DNA of 64,000 bases from Halomonas halodenitrificans DSM 735 (GTDB lineage: Bacteria; Pseudomonadota; Gammaproteobacteria; Pseudomonadales; Halomonadaceae): assembly GCF_000620045.1 (NCBI RefSeq), contig NZ_JHVH01000019.1, positions 1 to 64,000 on the forward strand, given 5' to 3'. The notes beneath the pieces were generated by a model. The model saw only the letters and a list, made by a program, of their open reading frames with translations. It was not told the DNA's origin and searched no databases. The translations under genes were made by a program, and so were the position numbers. Below are positions 24,302 to 34,091 of this stretch, in pieces. Numbering within the stretch: the stretch's first letter is position 1; the number at the start of each line of letters is the position of its first letter.

Positions 24302-25801
24302 CTATTCGAGGTTATCCAGGCCGTGTTCGGCCATGGCCACGGCGCGAAACAGGGCGCGCCCCTTGTTGAGAGTCTCCTGCCACTCCATCTCGGGTACCGA
24401 ATCGGCGACGATCCCGGCCCCGGCCTGGACGTGCAGCTGGCCATCCTTGATCACCGCCGTGCGAATGGCGATGGCGGTGTCCAGGTTGCCATGCCAGGAG
24501 AGATAGCCGACCGCGCCGGAATAGATGCCGCGCTTGACCGGCTCCAGCTCGTCGATGATCTCCAGCGCACGGATCTTGGGGGCACCGGAGACGGTACCCG
24601 CCGGGAAGGTGGCGCGCAGGGCGTCCATGGCGCTGAGTCCCGGGGAGAGCCGCCCGGTGACATTGGAGACGATGTGCATGACGTGGGAGTAGCGCTCCAC
24701 CACCATCTCCTCGGTGACCCTGACCGAGCCGGTCTCGCTGATGCGGCCCACGTCATTGCGTCCCAGGTCGATCAGCATCAGGTGCTCGGCGCGTTCCTTG
24801 GGGTCGGCCAGCAGCTCCTCTTCCAGGGCCTGGTCCTCCTCCTCGGTGCGGCCGCGCTTGCGGGTGCCGGCGATGGGGCGCACCGTCACTTCGCCCTCCT
24901 CCAGGCGGGTGAGGATTTCCGGCGAAGAACCGGCCACCTGGTGGTCTCCCAGGTCGAGGAAGAACATGTAGGGCGATGGGTTAAGGCTGCGCAGCGCCCG
25001 ATAGAGATCCAGCGGGGCGGCACGGTAGGGAATCGACATGCGCTGGGAGGGCACGCACTGCATGACGTCGCCGGCCAGCACATATTCCTTGATGGTCTCG
25101 ACCGCCGCCTTGAAGCCTCCCTCGGTGAAGCCGGAGGCGAAGTCGCCCTCTTCCACCGCGGCGCTGCCGGTCCCCGGGTTGGCGGTGTTGAGGGTGGCGC
25201 TGCGTAGCTGCTGTTCCAGGGCATCGAGACGGCCCGACGCCCGGGCATGAGCCTCGGGCTCTGCCGGATCGGCGTGGGTCCAGAGGGTCAGTCGGCCGGA
25301 GAGGTTATCGAACACCACCAGCTCATCGCACACCATCAGCAGGATATCCGGCACACCCAGTGGGTCGGGCTTGGCGGCGGCGGCCTCGCTGCGCAGGCGC
25401 GGCTCGATATAGCGAATGGTGTCGTAGCCGAAATAGCCCACCAGGCCACCATCGAAGCGGGGCTGGTCGTCCAGGCGCGGAACCTTGAAGCGCGCCTGGA
25501 ACTGCTCGATCCACTCGAGGGGATCCTGCACCTCGGCGGCCCCTTGCAGCTCATCGTCGACGATATGGCTGATGCTGAAGCCACGGACTTCGATACGCTC
25601 GCGACAGGGCAGTCCGATGATCGAGTAGCGCCCCCACTTCTCGCCGCCCTGCACCGACTCCAGCAGGAAGGTCCAGGGCGCATTGGCGAGTTTCATGTAG
25701 GTGGAAAGCGGGGTATCGAGATCGGCCAGCACCTCGCGGGTGACCGGAATGCGGTTATAGCCGGCATCGGCCAGCTGCTGAAAGCGTTCGGGGGACATCA
25801 T
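24302..25801 (-). CDS. trpE: Anthranilate synthase component I
   Basis: 499 residues. The N-terminal Trp-feedback motif LLES is at residues 46-49. The C-terminal chorismate domain has PIAGTRKRG (alanine marks TrpE rather than PabB) and [19 protein letters not shown]. It makes anthranilate from chorismate with TrpG-derived ammonia. A GAGGAG site precedes the ATG at 25801; a second ATG follows directly. The 252-bp upstream region contains a putative leader peptide with Trp codons, suggesting attenuation. Confidence 0.96.
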   Translation of the reverse strand: MMSPERFQQLADAGYNRIPVTREVLADLDTPLSTYMKLANAPWTFLLESVQGGEKWGRYSIIGLPCRERIEVRGFSISHIVDDELQGAAEVQDPLEWIEQFQARFKVPRLDDQPRFDGGLVGYFGYDTIRYIEPRLRSEAAAAKPDPLGVPDILLMVCDELVVFDNLSGRLTLWTHADPAEPEAHARASGRLDALEQQLRSATLNTANPGTGSAAVEEGDFASGFTEGGFKAAVETIKEYVLAGDVMQCVPSQRMSIPYRAAPLDLYRALRSLNPSPYMFFLDLGDHQVAGSSPEILTRLEEGEVTVRPIAGTRKRGRTEEEDQALEEELLADPKERAEHLMLIDLGRNDVGRISETGSVRVTEEMVVERYSHVMHIVSNVTGRLSPGLSAMDALRATFPAGTVSGAPKIRALEIIDELEPVKRGIYSGAVGYLSWHGNLDTAIAIRTAVIKDGQLHVQAGAGIVADSVPEMEWQETLNKGRALFRAVAMAEHGLDNLE

Positions 25802-25888
25802 GCCCGGGCTCCTCGGTAAAACGGTTAGCGGTGGTTAACGCGGGTGCCGCGGCGGCTCAGGCAGCCACGACCAAGGGCGAAGTGAGCG

Positions 25889-25981
25889 TCACCATCGCCA
25901 GCTGCAGGGAGCGGGCAGGCGGGCAGCGGCGCGGGCAGCGCGAGTGTGAAGAGTAAGGTCCGACTGAGTGCGGGTGGGCAT
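25889..25981 (-). CDS. Putative trp leader peptide (trpL-like)
   Basis: A 30-codon ORF lies 87 bp upstream of trpE on the same strand and ends Cys-Ser-Trp-Arg-Trp-stop. Trp is rare, and two Trp codons beside the stop are what a ribosome-stalling leader needs. The Trp codons form the first arm of a nested hairpin: GGCGA with TCGCC (25899-25876) and GTGA with TCAC inside it. I could not find a convincing terminator hairpin with a T run between the ORF and trpE, and the ribosome site before the ATG is weak. The rest of 25802-26053 holds an A/T-rich stretch near 26000-26050 that may contain the promoter. Confidence 0.45.
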   Translation of the reverse strand: MPTRTQSDLTLHTRAARAAARLPAPCSWRW

Positions 25982-26053
25982 CGTGTGGTGTCCGCGGCTT
26001 ATAGTAATAACATATTGAAAAGGCTCTACCTTATCGCAATAGCCGAATTTACG

Positions 26054-26869
26054 TTAAACGAGTTCCGCCAGCGATTCAACCACGCCATCCGGGCCACTGT
26101 CGCGCACCGGTTCGCCATGGTTGTAGCCGTAGGGGACCGCCAGGGTGCGGAATCCCGCCGCCTTGCCCGCGGCGATATCATGACGCGAGTCACCCACCAT
26201 CAGGCAGGCCGCCGGAGAAATGGCGAAATGCGAGGCAACATGTAAAAGCGGTGCCGGGTGGGGCTTCTTCTCGGCCAGGCTGTCGCCCCCCAGGCAGAGC
26301 GCGAAATCGTCGGCCAGGCCCAGCCCCTCCAGCAGCGGCGCGATGAAGGCCTCGGGCTTGTTGGTCACCAGTGCCAGGGGCAGGCCGCGCCCCCGCAGTC
26401 CATCCAGGCATTCGCGCACCCCGGGGTAGCGCCGGGTATGGATCCCGGGCGCACGGGCATAGTGCTCCAGAAAGGCCTGATGGGCGCGATCCAGCAGGCC
26501 CTCTGGCAAGGATCCATCTGGCGAAGGGCCAGCAGGCGAGGCGCCGGGGACTGATAGTAGAGGGGGTCCTATGCCAGGGACGGCATCGGTAGCGCCCAGG
26601 GAGGGGTTCACAGCGCCCCCTCGGATATCAGTCGCCGGATCAGCCTCGCCGACTCCCTCGTTTATGTGAGCAATAAACCGCAACACCCGCTCCATCAGTA
26701 CCAGCGAGCCATTGCCCACCCAGTCGCGCACCCGGGCCTCGCCGACGGCGGCCAGGCCCAGCTCGGCCAGGGCGGCATCCACGGCGATGGCCAGGTCGGG
26801 CACCGAATCGATCAGGGTACCGTCGAGGTCGAAGGCCACCAGTTCGACGCCTTCCAGAATGGGATGCAT
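26054..26869 (-). CDS. gph: Phosphoglycolate phosphatase, HAD family, with a repeat-derived insert
   Basis: 271 residues. HAD motif I is DLDGTLIDS with catalytic Asp14 and Asp16; motif II is the VTNK block; motif III/IV is KKPHPAP then MVGDSRHDI. It removes phosphate from 2-phosphoglycolate formed during DNA repair. It is longer than E. coli Gph (252) because of a Gly/Pro/Ser-rich stretch at about residues 76-122 in the cap region. At least residues 83-104 of this stretch are encoded by a 63-bp palindromic element. The start ATG is at 26869. In pseudomonads rpe, gph and trpE are neighbours; here ndh and a GIY-YIG gene lie between rpe and gph. Confidence 0.9.
   Translation of the reverse strand: MHPILEGVELVAFDLDGTLIDSVPDLAIAVDAALAELGLAAVGEARVRDWVGNGSLVLMERVLRFIAHINEGVGEADPATDIRGGAVNPSLGATDAVPGIGPPLLSVPGASPAGPSPDGSLPEGLLDRAHQAFLEHYARAPGIHTRRYPGVRECLDGLRGRGLPLALVTNKPEAFIAPLLEGLGLADDFALCLGGDSLAEKKPHPAPLLHVASHFAISPAACLMVGDSRHDIAAGKAAGFRTLAVPYGYNHGEPVRDSGPDGVVESLAELV
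26560..26622. repeat. Palindromic repeat element inserted in frame in gph
   Basis: A 63-bp segment is bounded by the inverted pair GAGGGGG (26560-26566) and CCCCCTC (26616-26622). An inner hairpin has arms ATGCC (26571-26575) and GGCAT (26582-26586). From memory, sequences of this type are dispersed in Halomonas genomes; I cannot confirm copy number here. Its length is a multiple of three and it reads open through gph. A direct repeat CCAGCAGGC lies nearby at 26491-26499 and 26530-26538. Confidence 0.6.
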
Positions 26870-26977
26870 GCGCTGACTCCAGGGCAGTAAAAGCCATATT
26901 GTGCCGCACGAACCATGGGCAGGGAATGCCACCAGGCCTATGCTGGTGCTTTCTTTCACTTGCCGAGGAGTTCTCTT

Positions 26978-28276
26978 ATGAGCATACCGAGAATCGTGGT
27001 GGTCGGCGGCGGCGCCGGTGGCCTGGAGCTGGTGACCCGCCTGGGTCGGCGCCTGGGCCGGCGTGGCCGAGCCGAGATCGTGCTGGTCGACCACAGCCCG
27101 ACCCACATCTGGAAGCCGCTGCTCCACGAGGTCGCCACCGGCGCCCTCGACTCGGGTCTCGACGAGATCGCCTATGCCAGCCATGCCCGCGGCAATGGCT
27201 ACCGCTTCCAGCGCGGCACCCTGCGTGGGCTCGACCGGCAGCGACGCCGACTGCATCTCGCCGCGATGCTCGACGACGACGGCGAGGAAATCCTGCCGGC
27301 TCGCGAGCTGGCCTACGACCGGCTGGTGCTGTCGCTGGGCAGCGTCAGCAACGACTTTGCCACCCCTGGTGTGGCCGAATACTGTCACTTTATCGATAGC
27401 CCCGGGCAGGCCGAGGCCTTCCGCCGCGACATGCTCGACACCTTCCTGCGCTACAGTGCCGCCGCACAGCACGAGTCCCCGCGGCTACGGGTAGGCATCG
27501 TGGGGGGCGGCGCCACCGGGGTGGAACTCGCCGCCCAGCTCTACGACGCCCTGCTGATGCTGCATAGCTACGGTGTCACCGAACTGGACCACCATCAGCT
27601 CGATATCCACCTCATCGAGGCCGCCGATGATGTGCTGCCGGCCCTTCCCGAGCGCGTTCGCCAGGCGGTCCGCGATGAGCTCCAGGGCCTGGGCGTGCAG
27701 GTCCTCACCGCCACGCGGGTCACCCAGGTCGAGGCCGACGCCATCCATACTGCCGATGGCCAGCGCATCGCCACCGACCTGGCCGTCTGGGCGGCGGGTA
27801 TCAAGGCACCCGACATCCTCACCGAGCTGGGCCTGACCCTGGCCAAGGGCCAGCGTATCGTCGTGGACGACACCCTGCGCAGCGTCGATGACCCGGATAT
27901 CTTCGCCTTCGGCGACTGCGCCAGCTGCCCCCAGGCAGACGGCAGCAGCGTGCCGCCCCGTGCCCAGGCCGCTCACCAGCAGGCCCAGCGGCTTTACCGG
28001 AATCTGCGTGCCCAGATCGACGGCAAGCCGCTCAAGCCCTTCGTGTACCGCGACCGCGGCTCGCTGATCTCGCTGGCGCATTTCGAGGCGATCGGCACCC
28101 TGATGCGCGGCGCCTCGGCACGGCGCCTGTTCGTCGAGGGCCATCTGGCCAAGTTCTTCTACGTCTCGCTCTACCGGCTGCACCAGAGGGCGGTTCACGG
28201 CAGCCTCAAGACCGGGATCATCGTCCTGGTCGATGGGTTGAACCGGTTCATTCGGCCTCGCCTCAAGCTACACTGA
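26978..28276 (+). CDS. ndh: Type II NADH:quinone oxidoreductase
   Basis: 432 residues. The FAD dinucleotide-binding motif GGGAGG is at residues 10-15, and a second, NADH-binding one, [13 protein letters not shown], is near residue 169. FAFGDCASC near residue 310 binds the flavin, and a C-terminal amphipathic region attaches the enzyme to the membrane. It feeds electrons from NADH to quinone without pumping protons. A GAGGAG site precedes the ATG at 26978. The 3' end overlaps the GIY-YIG gene on the other strand by 9 bp. It is divergent from gph across about 110 bp. Confidence 0.94.
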   Translation: MSIPRIVVVGGGAGGLELVTRLGRRLGRRGRAEIVLVDHSPTHIWKPLLHEVATGALDSGLDEIAYASHARGNGYRFQRGTLRGLDRQRRRLHLAAMLDDDGEEILPARELAYDRLVLSLGSVSNDFATPGVAEYCHFIDSPGQAEAFRRDMLDTFLRYSAAAQHESPRLRVGIVGGGATGVELAAQLYDALLMLHSYGVTELDHHQLDIHLIEAADDVLPALPERVRQAVRDELQGLGVQVLTATRVTQVEADAIHTADGQRIATDLAVWAAGIKAPDILTELGLTLAKGQRIVVDDTLRSVDDPDIFAFGDCASCPQADGSSVPPRAQAAHQQAQRLYRNLRAQIDGKPLKPFVYRDRGSLISLAHFEAIGTLMRGASARRLFVEGHLAKFFYVSLYRLHQRAVHGSLKTGIIVLVDGLNRFIRPRLKLH

Positions 28277-28582
28277 GGCATCTTCGGTCCGCTGATGCAG
28301 CCAGGCCCGCTTGCGGGCGGCCGTGAGGCGCTTGATCTCGGCCTCAAGGCGCAGAGCCGTGCCGTGGTCGCCCACCGGTTCCTGATGGCGCAGCGTCAAG
28401 GGCCCCTTGCCACGCAGCGCCTTGGCGCCGCGCCCCGCCCGATGCTGGGCCAGGCGCCGGTCGACGTCGGTGGTAATGCCGGTGTAGAGCGCTCCGCCGG
28501 CCGTCTCCAGCATATAGAGGTACCACACCCTCGCCTGGCCCGTCGGCTCGAGCGCCTCCGAAAGGGCGCGACGCTCGCTCAA
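28268..28582 (-). CDS. GIY-YIG nuclease-superfamily protein (UPF0213/YhbQ-like)
   Basis: 104 residues. The GIY-YIG core appears as YLYMLET (residues 21-27) and YTGIT (33-37), followed by the conserved Arg of DRRLAQH and a Glu in LRLEAEIK near residue 80. Single-domain members such as YhbQ may act on nucleic acids, but the cellular role is unknown. It starts 4 bp after rpe and is probably co-transcribed with it. Confidence 0.85.
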   Translation of the reverse strand: MSERRALSEALEPTGQARVWYLYMLETAGGALYTGITTDVDRRLAQHRAGRGAKALRGKGPLTLRHQEPVGDHGTALRLEAEIKRLTAARKRAWLHQRTEDASV

Positions 28583-28586
28583 GCCC

Positions 28587-29288
28587 TCAGCGCGCGCCGG
28601 CCAGCTGTTCGCGGAGGTCGCGAATCACGCCGTCATAGCGGTGCGGGTCCGCCGCGTTGCGGGCCTTGAACACCGCCGAGCCGGCGACGAAGGTGTCGGC
28701 CCCGGCCCGCGCGACCTCGGCAATATTCTCCACCTTGACCCCGCCATCCACCTCGAGGCGAATATCGCGGCCGGAGGCATCGATGCGCCGGCGCGCCTCG
28801 CGCAGCTTGTCGAGGGTGGCGGGAATGAACGACTGCCCGCCGAAGCCGGGGTTGACGCTCATCAGCAGCACCATGTCGACCTTGTCCATCACATAGTCGA
28901 GATAGGACAGCGGTGTGGCCGGATTGAAGACCAGGCCGGCACGGCAGCCGCCGTCGCGAATCAGCTGCAGCGAGCGGTCGATATGGTCGGAGGCCTCGGG
29001 GTGGAAGGTAATGATGCTGGCCCCGGCGTCGATAAAGTCACCGATCAGCTGATCCACCGGGCGCACCATCAGGTGCACGTCGATGGGCGCCGTCACGCCG
29101 TGCTTTCTGAGTGCCTCACAGACCATGGGCCCGATGGTCAGGTTGGGCACATAGTGGTTGTCCATTACATCGAAGTGGACGATATCGGCGCCGGAGGCGA
29201 GGACGTCGTCCACTTCCTCTCCCAGCCTCGCGAAGTTGGCGGAAAGGATCGAGGGCGCAATCAGGAAATCGCGGTTCGGGTCGGTCAT
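28587..29288 (-). CDS. rpe: Ribulose-phosphate 3-epimerase
   Basis: 233 residues, TIM barrel. Family motifs are [16 protein letters not shown] at the N-terminus, [14 protein letters not shown] (metal ligands His and Asp), [14 protein letters not shown] and EVDGGV. It interconverts ribulose-5-P and xylulose-5-P in the pentose phosphate pathway. The [13 protein letters not shown] start at 29288 is chosen over an upstream extension that runs through the A/T-rich promoter region of sbp. Confidence 0.96.
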   Translation of the reverse strand: MTDPNRDFLIAPSILSANFARLGEEVDDVLASGADIVHFDVMDNHYVPNLTIGPMVCEALRKHGVTAPIDVHLMVRPVDQLIGDFIDAGASIITFHPEASDHIDRSLQLIRDGGCRAGLVFNPATPLSYLDYVMDKVDMVLLMSVNPGFGGQSFIPATLDKLREARRRIDASGRDIRLEVDGGVKVENIAEVARAGADTFVAGSAVFKARNAADPHRYDGVIRDLREQLAGAR

Positions 29289-29471
29289 GGCGGGGTCCCG
29301 GGTCGAAAACGAGGGGCAACAGTCTACCAGACCTCCCCTACGACGGCAGGCACGAGGATGCCCGGGGCGCAGAGATATATCACAAAATAGAATAACAAAT
29401 ATTATTGTAATTACTTTTATCACCCCATAACCTTATCCCAACGCTTACCATCGACTATTCGGAGCCTCTCC
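29289..29471. promoter_or_regulatory. Divergent control region of rpe and the sulfate transporter
   Basis: The region contains an unusually A/T-rich block at about 29380-29440 (ATAACAAATATTATTGTAAT and flanks), very different from the local GC content. CysB activates A/T-rich sites of this kind upstream of sulfate-transport operons, and cysB is in this window. I cannot define exact CysB half-sites or hexamers with confidence. Confidence 0.4.
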
Positions 29472-30482
29472 ATGACCCTCGACCCTCGCTTTCCGCGCAC
29501 CCTGCTCGCCATTGCCCTGGGGGCAGGACTCGCCGCCCCGGCCGCCGCCGCCGAGCGCGAACTGCTCAACTCCTCCTACGATATTGCCCGGGAGCTGTTC
29601 GCGGCGGTCAATCCGGAATTCATCGCCCACTGGCAGGAAAGTGAAGGCGAGGACGTGGCCATCCAGCAGTCCCATGGCGGCTCCTCCGCCCAGGCTCGCG
29701 CCATTCTTCAGGGGCTGCGCGCCGACGTGGTGACCTACAATCAGGTCACCGACGTCCAGGTGCTGGCCGACGACGGCCTGGTGGCCGAGGATTGGCAACA
29801 GCAGCTGCCCAACAATGCCTCGCCCTACTACTCCACCACCGCCTTCCTGGTGCGCAAGGGCAACCCCAAGGGCATCGAAAGCTGGGATGACCTGGACGAT
29901 GAAGGCGTGGAAATCGTCTTCCCCAATCCCAAGACCTCGGGCAACGGCCGCTATACCTACCTGGCCGCCTGGGGCTTCGCGGATAATCAGTTCGACGGGG
30001 ATGAGGCCAGGATTCAGGACTTCATGGGCGATTTCCTGAGCAACGTGGTGGTGTTCGATACCGGCGGCCGCGGCGCCACCACCAGCTTCATCGAGCGGGG
30101 CATCGGCGATGTGCTGATCAGCTTCGAGTCCGAGGTCAACAACATCCGCGGCGAGTACGGCAGCGATGACTACGAGGTGATCGTGCCGCCGGTCAGCATC
30201 CTGGCCGAGTTCCCGGTGGCGGTGGTCGAGCCCAACGCCGAGCGCAACGGCACCGAGGCGCTGGCCCAGGCCTATGTGGAGTACCTCTACAGCGAAGAGG
30301 CCCAGCGCCAGCTGGCCGGCTTCAACTACCGCGTGCACGACGAGACGGTGGCCGAGGAATTCGCCGAGCAGTTCCCCGAGACCGAGCTGCTGCGCGTCGA
30401 GGATGTCTTCGGCGGCTGGGACGCGGCCATGGATACCCACTTCGGCAGCGGCGGCCAGCTCGACCAGCTGCAACGCCGCTGA
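29472..30482 (+). CDS. sbp: Periplasmic sulfate-binding protein
   Basis: 336 residues with a signal peptide (hydrophobic [17 protein letters not shown], cleaved near residue 27). The mature protein has the sulfate/thiosulfate-binding hallmarks [26 protein letters not shown] and [19 protein letters not shown]. It captures sulfate and hands it to CysTW. It is the first gene of sbp-cysT-cysW-cysA; GGAG lies 8 nt before the ATG. Presumably CysB-activated under sulfur limitation. Confidence 0.93.
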   Translation: MTLDPRFPRTLLAIALGAGLAAPAAAAERELLNSSYDIARELFAAVNPEFIAHWQESEGEDVAIQQSHGGSSAQARAILQGLRADVVTYNQVTDVQVLADDGLVAEDWQQQLPNNASPYYSTTAFLVRKGNPKGIESWDDLDDEGVEIVFPNPKTSGNGRYTYLAAWGFADNQFDGDEARIQDFMGDFLSNVVVFDTGGRGATTSFIERGIGDVLISFESEVNNIRGEYGSDDYEVIVPPVSILAEFPVAVVEPNAERNGTEALAQAYVEYLYSEEAQRQLAGFNYRVHDETVAEEFAEQFPETELLRVEDVFGGWDAAMDTHFGSGGQLDQLQRR

Positions 30483-30499
30483 GCCTCGGGAGACGACCG

Positions 30500-31351
30500 A
30501 TGAGTGCCCTGGCTCTTCCCCTGCCCCGTCGCCGCGTACTGCCTGGCTTCGGCCTGTCGCTGGGCATCAGCCTGACATTCGTGTCACTGGTACTGCTGCT
30601 GCCGATGACCGGCCTGGTGGGCCAGCTCAAGGGGCTCAGCCTCGCCGAGTACTGGGCCATCATCAGCGATGGCCGGGTGGTGGCCAGCTATACGGTGACC
30701 ATCGGCGCCGCCGCACTGGCGGCGCTGGCCAACGCCGCCTTCGGCCTGCTGCTGGCCTGGGTGCTGGTGCGCTACGACTTCCCCGGCAAGCGCCTGCTCG
30801 ACGCCCTGATGGATCTACCCTTCGCACTGCCCACGGCGGTGGCGGGCATCACCCTGGCCACTCTCTATGCGGGCAACGGCTGGGTCGGCGGCCTGCTCGA
30901 GCCCCTGGGCCTCAAGGTCGCCTACACCTGGGTCGGGATCGCCCTGGCCATGGCCTTCACCAGCATTCCCTTCGTGGTGCGCACGGTGCAACCCGTGCTG
31001 GAGGACCTTCCCCCCGAGGTGGATGAAGCCGCCATGACCCTGGGCGCCTCCGACGCCACCGGCTTTCGCCGCGTGATCCTGCCCTACCTGTGGCCGGCAC
31101 TGGTCACCGGCACCGGGCTCGCCTTCGTGCGCTCGCTGGGCGAGTTCGGGGCGATCATCTTCATCGCCGGCAACGCCCCCTTCGAGACCGAGATCACCGC
31201 ACTGATGATCTTCGTCAAGCTGCAGGAATACGACTATGCCGGCGCCTCGGCGATTGCCTCGGTGGTACTGGCCGTCTCCCTCGCCCTGCTGCTGGCGATC
31301 AACGTCTGGCAGGGGCACTTTATCAAGCGGTTACACGGAGGACGCGGCTGA
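30500..31351 (+). CDS. cysT: Sulfate ABC transporter permease CysT
   Basis: 283 residues, six predicted transmembrane helices, with the ABC permease EAA loop EVDEAAMTLGASDATGFRRVILP near residues 173-195. It forms the channel heterodimer with CysW. It lies 17 bp after sbp. Its TGA overlaps the cysW ATG (TGATG), so the two permeases are translationally coupled. Confidence 0.94.
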   Translation: MSALALPLPRRRVLPGFGLSLGISLTFVSLVLLLPMTGLVGQLKGLSLAEYWAIISDGRVVASYTVTIGAAALAALANAAFGLLLAWVLVRYDFPGKRLLDALMDLPFALPTAVAGITLATLYAGNGWVGGLLEPLGLKVAYTWVGIALAMAFTSIPFVVRTVQPVLEDLPPEVDEAAMTLGASDATGFRRVILPYLWPALVTGTGLAFVRSLGEFGAIIFIAGNAPFETEITALMIFVKLQEYDYAGASAIASVVLAVSLALLLAINVWQGHFIKRLHGGRG

Positions 31352-32178
31352 TGCAGCGTATCGGTGATGCCCCCGCCGTGCGCCGCCTGCTGGTCGGCGC
31401 CGCCGTGCTCCTGGCGGGACTCTTCTTGCTGCTGCCGCTGGTGGCCATCTTCGCCCAGGCCTTCTCCCAGGGAGTCGGCGTGTTCTGGAGCAATATCAGC
31501 GATCGCTACGCCCTGGCCGCCATCGGCCTGACGCTGTTGATCGCCACGCTGACCATCCCCATCTGCCTGACGTTCGGGGTAGCCCTGGCCTGGCTGGTAA
31601 CACGCTTCGAGTTCCCCGGACGGCGCCTGCTGCAGACGCTGATCGATATTCCCTTCGCGGTATCACCGGTGGTGGCCGGCCTCATCTACCTGCTGCTCTA
31701 CGGACGCAACGGCTGGATCGGCGGCTGGCTCGATGCCCATGATATCCAGCTGATGTTCGCCTGGCCGGGCATCCTGATGGTGACGGTCTTCGTGACCAGC
31801 CCCTTCGTCGCCCGGGAACTGATCCCGCTGATGCAGGCCCAGGGCTCCCGCGAGGAGGAGGCCGCCGTGACCCTGGGCGCGCCGGGCTGGACCATTTTCC
31901 GCCGGGTGACCCTGCCCAACATCCGCTGGGCGCTGCTCTATGGCGTGGTCCTGACCAATGCCCGGGCGGTTGGCGAGTTCGGCGCCGTCTCGGTGGTCTC
32001 CGGTGCCATTCGCGGCCAGACCATGACCCTGCCCCTGCACCTGGAGCAGCTCTACCAGGACTATAACGCCGTGGGCGCCTTCGCCAGCGCCGCCCTGCTG
32101 GCGCTGATCGCCCTGTTCACCCTGGCCGCCAAGGCCGGCCTGGAATGGCGCACCGCACGCCAGGAGGTTACCCCATGA
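31351..32178 (+). CDS. cysW: Sulfate ABC transporter permease CysW
   Basis: 275 residues with six predicted helices and an EAA loop, [22 protein letters not shown]. It is paralogous to CysT and forms the second half of the sulfate channel. The ATG at 31351 overlaps the cysT stop. The stop overlaps the cysA start by 4 bp (ATGA). A longer in-frame open reading frame begins upstream inside cysT and is not used. Confidence 0.94.
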   Translation: MQRIGDAPAVRRLLVGAAVLLAGLFLLLPLVAIFAQAFSQGVGVFWSNISDRYALAAIGLTLLIATLTIPICLTFGVALAWLVTRFEFPGRRLLQTLIDIPFAVSPVVAGLIYLLLYGRNGWIGGWLDAHDIQLMFAWPGILMVTVFVTSPFVARELIPLMQAQGSREEEAAVTLGAPGWTIFRRVTLPNIRWALLYGVVLTNARAVGEFGAVSVVSGAIRGQTMTLPLHLEQLYQDYNAVGAFASAALLALIALFTLAAKAGLEWRTARQEVTP

Positions 32179-33308
32179 GCATCCGATTGACCGATATCGC
32201 CAAGCACTATGGTCATACAAGCGGGGGTCATACAGGCAAGGGCCGTCCCGGGCATACCGCGAACCGCGCCCTGGAGCCGGTGAACCTGGAGGTCGCCGAC
32301 GGCGAGCTGGTAGGCCTGCTCGGCCCCTCGGGTTCGGGCAAGACCACCCTGCTGCGCATCATCGCCGGCCTCGAATCCCCCGACCGCGACCCGGCCGGGC
32401 GCATCCTGTTCGGCGACCGCGATGTCACCGACGTTCACGTGCGCGACCGGCGCATCGGCTTCGTCTTTCAGCACTACGCGTTATTCCGGCATATGACGGT
32501 GTTCGACAACGTGGCCTTCGGCCTCACCGTGTTGCCACGGCGTGAAAGGCCCTCCAGCGGCGAGATTCGGGCCCGGGTCCACCGCCTGCTGGAGATGGTG
32601 CAGCTCGAGCGCTTCGCCGGACGCTATCCGGCTCAGCTGTCCGGCGGCCAGCAGCAGCGCGTCTCTCTGGCCAGGGCGCTGGCCCTGCGCCCCGACGTGC
32701 TGCTCCTCGACGAGCCCTTCGGGGCCCTGGATGCCAAGGTGCGTCAGGAGCTGCGCCGCTGGTTGCGCCAGCTGCACGATGAGCTTGGCTTCACCAGCCT
32801 GTTCGTGACCCATGACCAGGAGGAAGCCCTGGAGCTCTCCGACCGCGTCGCGGTGATGAGTCACGGCCGCATCGAACAGATCGATACCCCGGATGCCCTC
32901 TACCGTACGCCGGCCAACCGCTTCGTGTTCGAGTTCCTGGGCGATGTCAATCATCTGGAAGGCGAGGTGCAGGATGGCGTCCTGACCTGTGGTGACGCGC
33001 GGCTTGCAGTAGACCTGCCCGACGGCCACCAGGAACTGCTGTTGCGGCCCCACGAGGTACGCCTGACCCAGGCGCCCACCCCGGAGGCCCAGCTGCCGGT
33101 GACCGTCACGGCCATTTCCCCGGTGGGTGCCGAGGTACGCATCGAAGTCGCCGCGGACTGGCTGGCCGCCCCCTGGCTGGCCACCGTACGCCACGCCGAC
33201 TACGAGCGCCTCGCCCTCACCCGCGGCCAGCGGCTGTATGTCATTCCGCGCCACTGGCACCGCTTCAGTGATACCCCCGGCCGAGAGTTCCGGGCCATCG
33301 CCGCCTGA
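32175..33308 (+). CDS. cysA: Sulfate ABC transporter ATP-binding protein CysA
   Basis: 377 residues. Walker [10 protein letters not shown] is at 50-58, the signature LSGGQQQR and Walker [13 protein letters not shown] follow, and a C-terminal regulatory TOBE-like domain ends the protein. It powers sulfate uptake through CysTW. In the family the A-loop aromatic (here HYG, residues 11-13) is followed within a few residues by the next strand. Here a His/Gly/Thr-rich stretch of about 18 residues built from a 15-bp tandem repeat separates them. The rest of the domain is intact. Confidence 0.94.
   Translation: MSIRLTDIAKHYGHTSGGHTGKGRPGHTANRALEPVNLEVADGELVGLLGPSGSGKTTLLRIIAGLESPDRDPAGRILFGDRDVTDVHVRDRRIGFVFQHYALFRHMTVFDNVAFGLTVLPRRERPSSGEIRARVHRLLEMVQLERFAGRYPAQLSGGQQQRVSLARALALRPDVLLLDEPFGALDAKVRQELRRWLRQLHDELGFTSLFVTHDQEEALELSDRVAVMSHGRIEQIDTPDALYRTPANRFVFEFLGDVNHLEGEVQDGVLTCGDARLAVDLPDGHQELLLRPHEVRLTQAPTPEAQLPVTVTAISPVGAEVRIEVAADWLAAPWLATVRHADYERLALTRGQRLYVIPRHWHRFSDTPGREFRAIAA
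32211..32240 (+). repeat. 15-bp tandem repeat in the 5' part of cysA
   Basis: Two 15-bp units (32211-32225 and 32226-32240), each beginning GGTCATACA, encode Gly-His-Thr-x-x twice. A degenerate third unit ending GGGCATACC follows. The insertion is in frame and lies directly after the A-loop aromatic residue of the ATPase. Confidence 0.8.
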
Positions 33309-33393
33309 GCTCGGTGGCCCGCCCCCGCCCCGGAGGCGCTATCGACTCCGGGGCGCCCGGGACTTCGTCAACGCCCCATCCCGAAGGGGGCTT

Positions 33394-33432
33394 GTGACAC
33401 CCACACTCGTGACACCCACACTGGCGACACCC
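33394..33432 (+). repeat. Intergenic 15-bp tandem repeat, 2.6 copies
   Basis: Units GTGACACCCACACTC (33394-33408), the same with a final G (33409-33423), and a partial GCGACACCC (33424-33432). It lies between cysA and the lipoprotein gene, just upstream of a -10-like TATACT at about 33451. The rest of 33309-33496 shows no further structure. Function unknown; a slippage-prone spacer is likely. Confidence 0.75.
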
Positions 33433-33496
33433 AAAAAGGACGCCGTGGGCGCTATACTGCTCGGCCGACATTCATCCTTCATACGGGAGCTACTTA

Positions 33497-34087
33497 ATGC
33501 TGCGTCGACGCCTTATGCGCCTGGCCCTGCCCCTGATCGCCGCCGGCTGGCTGGCCGGCTGTGCCGCCCCTCAGACCCTGCAGCTTGACCCGAAGCGCAG
33601 CACTCAGGTGCCGACGGCCGGCAGCGGCCAGTCGGTCACGGTCATTGCCGCCGATGGCCGCGACAGTGACGTCATCGGCACCCGCACCGGCAGCGCCATG
33701 TCCACCGCCACGATCACGGTCTACGCCCACGACCTGATGCCGAAGCTGCAGCACGAAGCCGAGCGGGCCGTGCGCGACATGGGCTTTACGCCCACCACCC
33801 AGCGAGCCGAAGGCCGCCCCAGCCTGGTCCTGACCCTCGACCACCTCGGCTATGAACGCGGCAAGAGCCAACCGGTGATTGGCGAGGCACGCCTGGAGGC
33901 CGTGTATGTTGCCGAGGCGATCAATGGCGGCACGACCTACACCGGCACCTATACCTCTCGGCGCACCCAGGGCTATGCCGTCAAGCCGAGTCAGAAGACC
34001 AATACCCGCATGGTCAATGACCTGCTCGCCGACGGCCTGGACCGGGCCTTCCGCGACCCGGAACTGGGTCGTCTTCTGGCCCGCTGA
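33497..34087 (+). CDS. yajG: YajG-family lipoprotein
   Basis: 196 residues with a lipoprotein signal: charged MLRRRLMRLALPL, hydrophobic core and lipobox LAGC with Cys22. The mature part matches the YajG family (about 190 residues) and has no known enzymatic motif. It should be an outer-membrane-anchored periplasmic protein. The start follows GGGAGCT. It is convergent with tpm with a 4-bp gap. Confidence 0.8.
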   Translation: MLRRRLMRLALPLIAAGWLAGCAAPQTLQLDPKRSTQVPTAGSGQSVTVIAADGRDSDVIGTRTGSAMSTATITVYAHDLMPKLQHEAERAVRDMGFTPTTQRAEGRPSLVLTLDHLGYERGKSQPVIGEARLEAVYVAEAINGGTTYTGTYTSRRTQGYAVKPSQKTNTRMVNDLLADGLDRAFRDPELGRLLAR

Positions 34088-34091
34088 AGGG

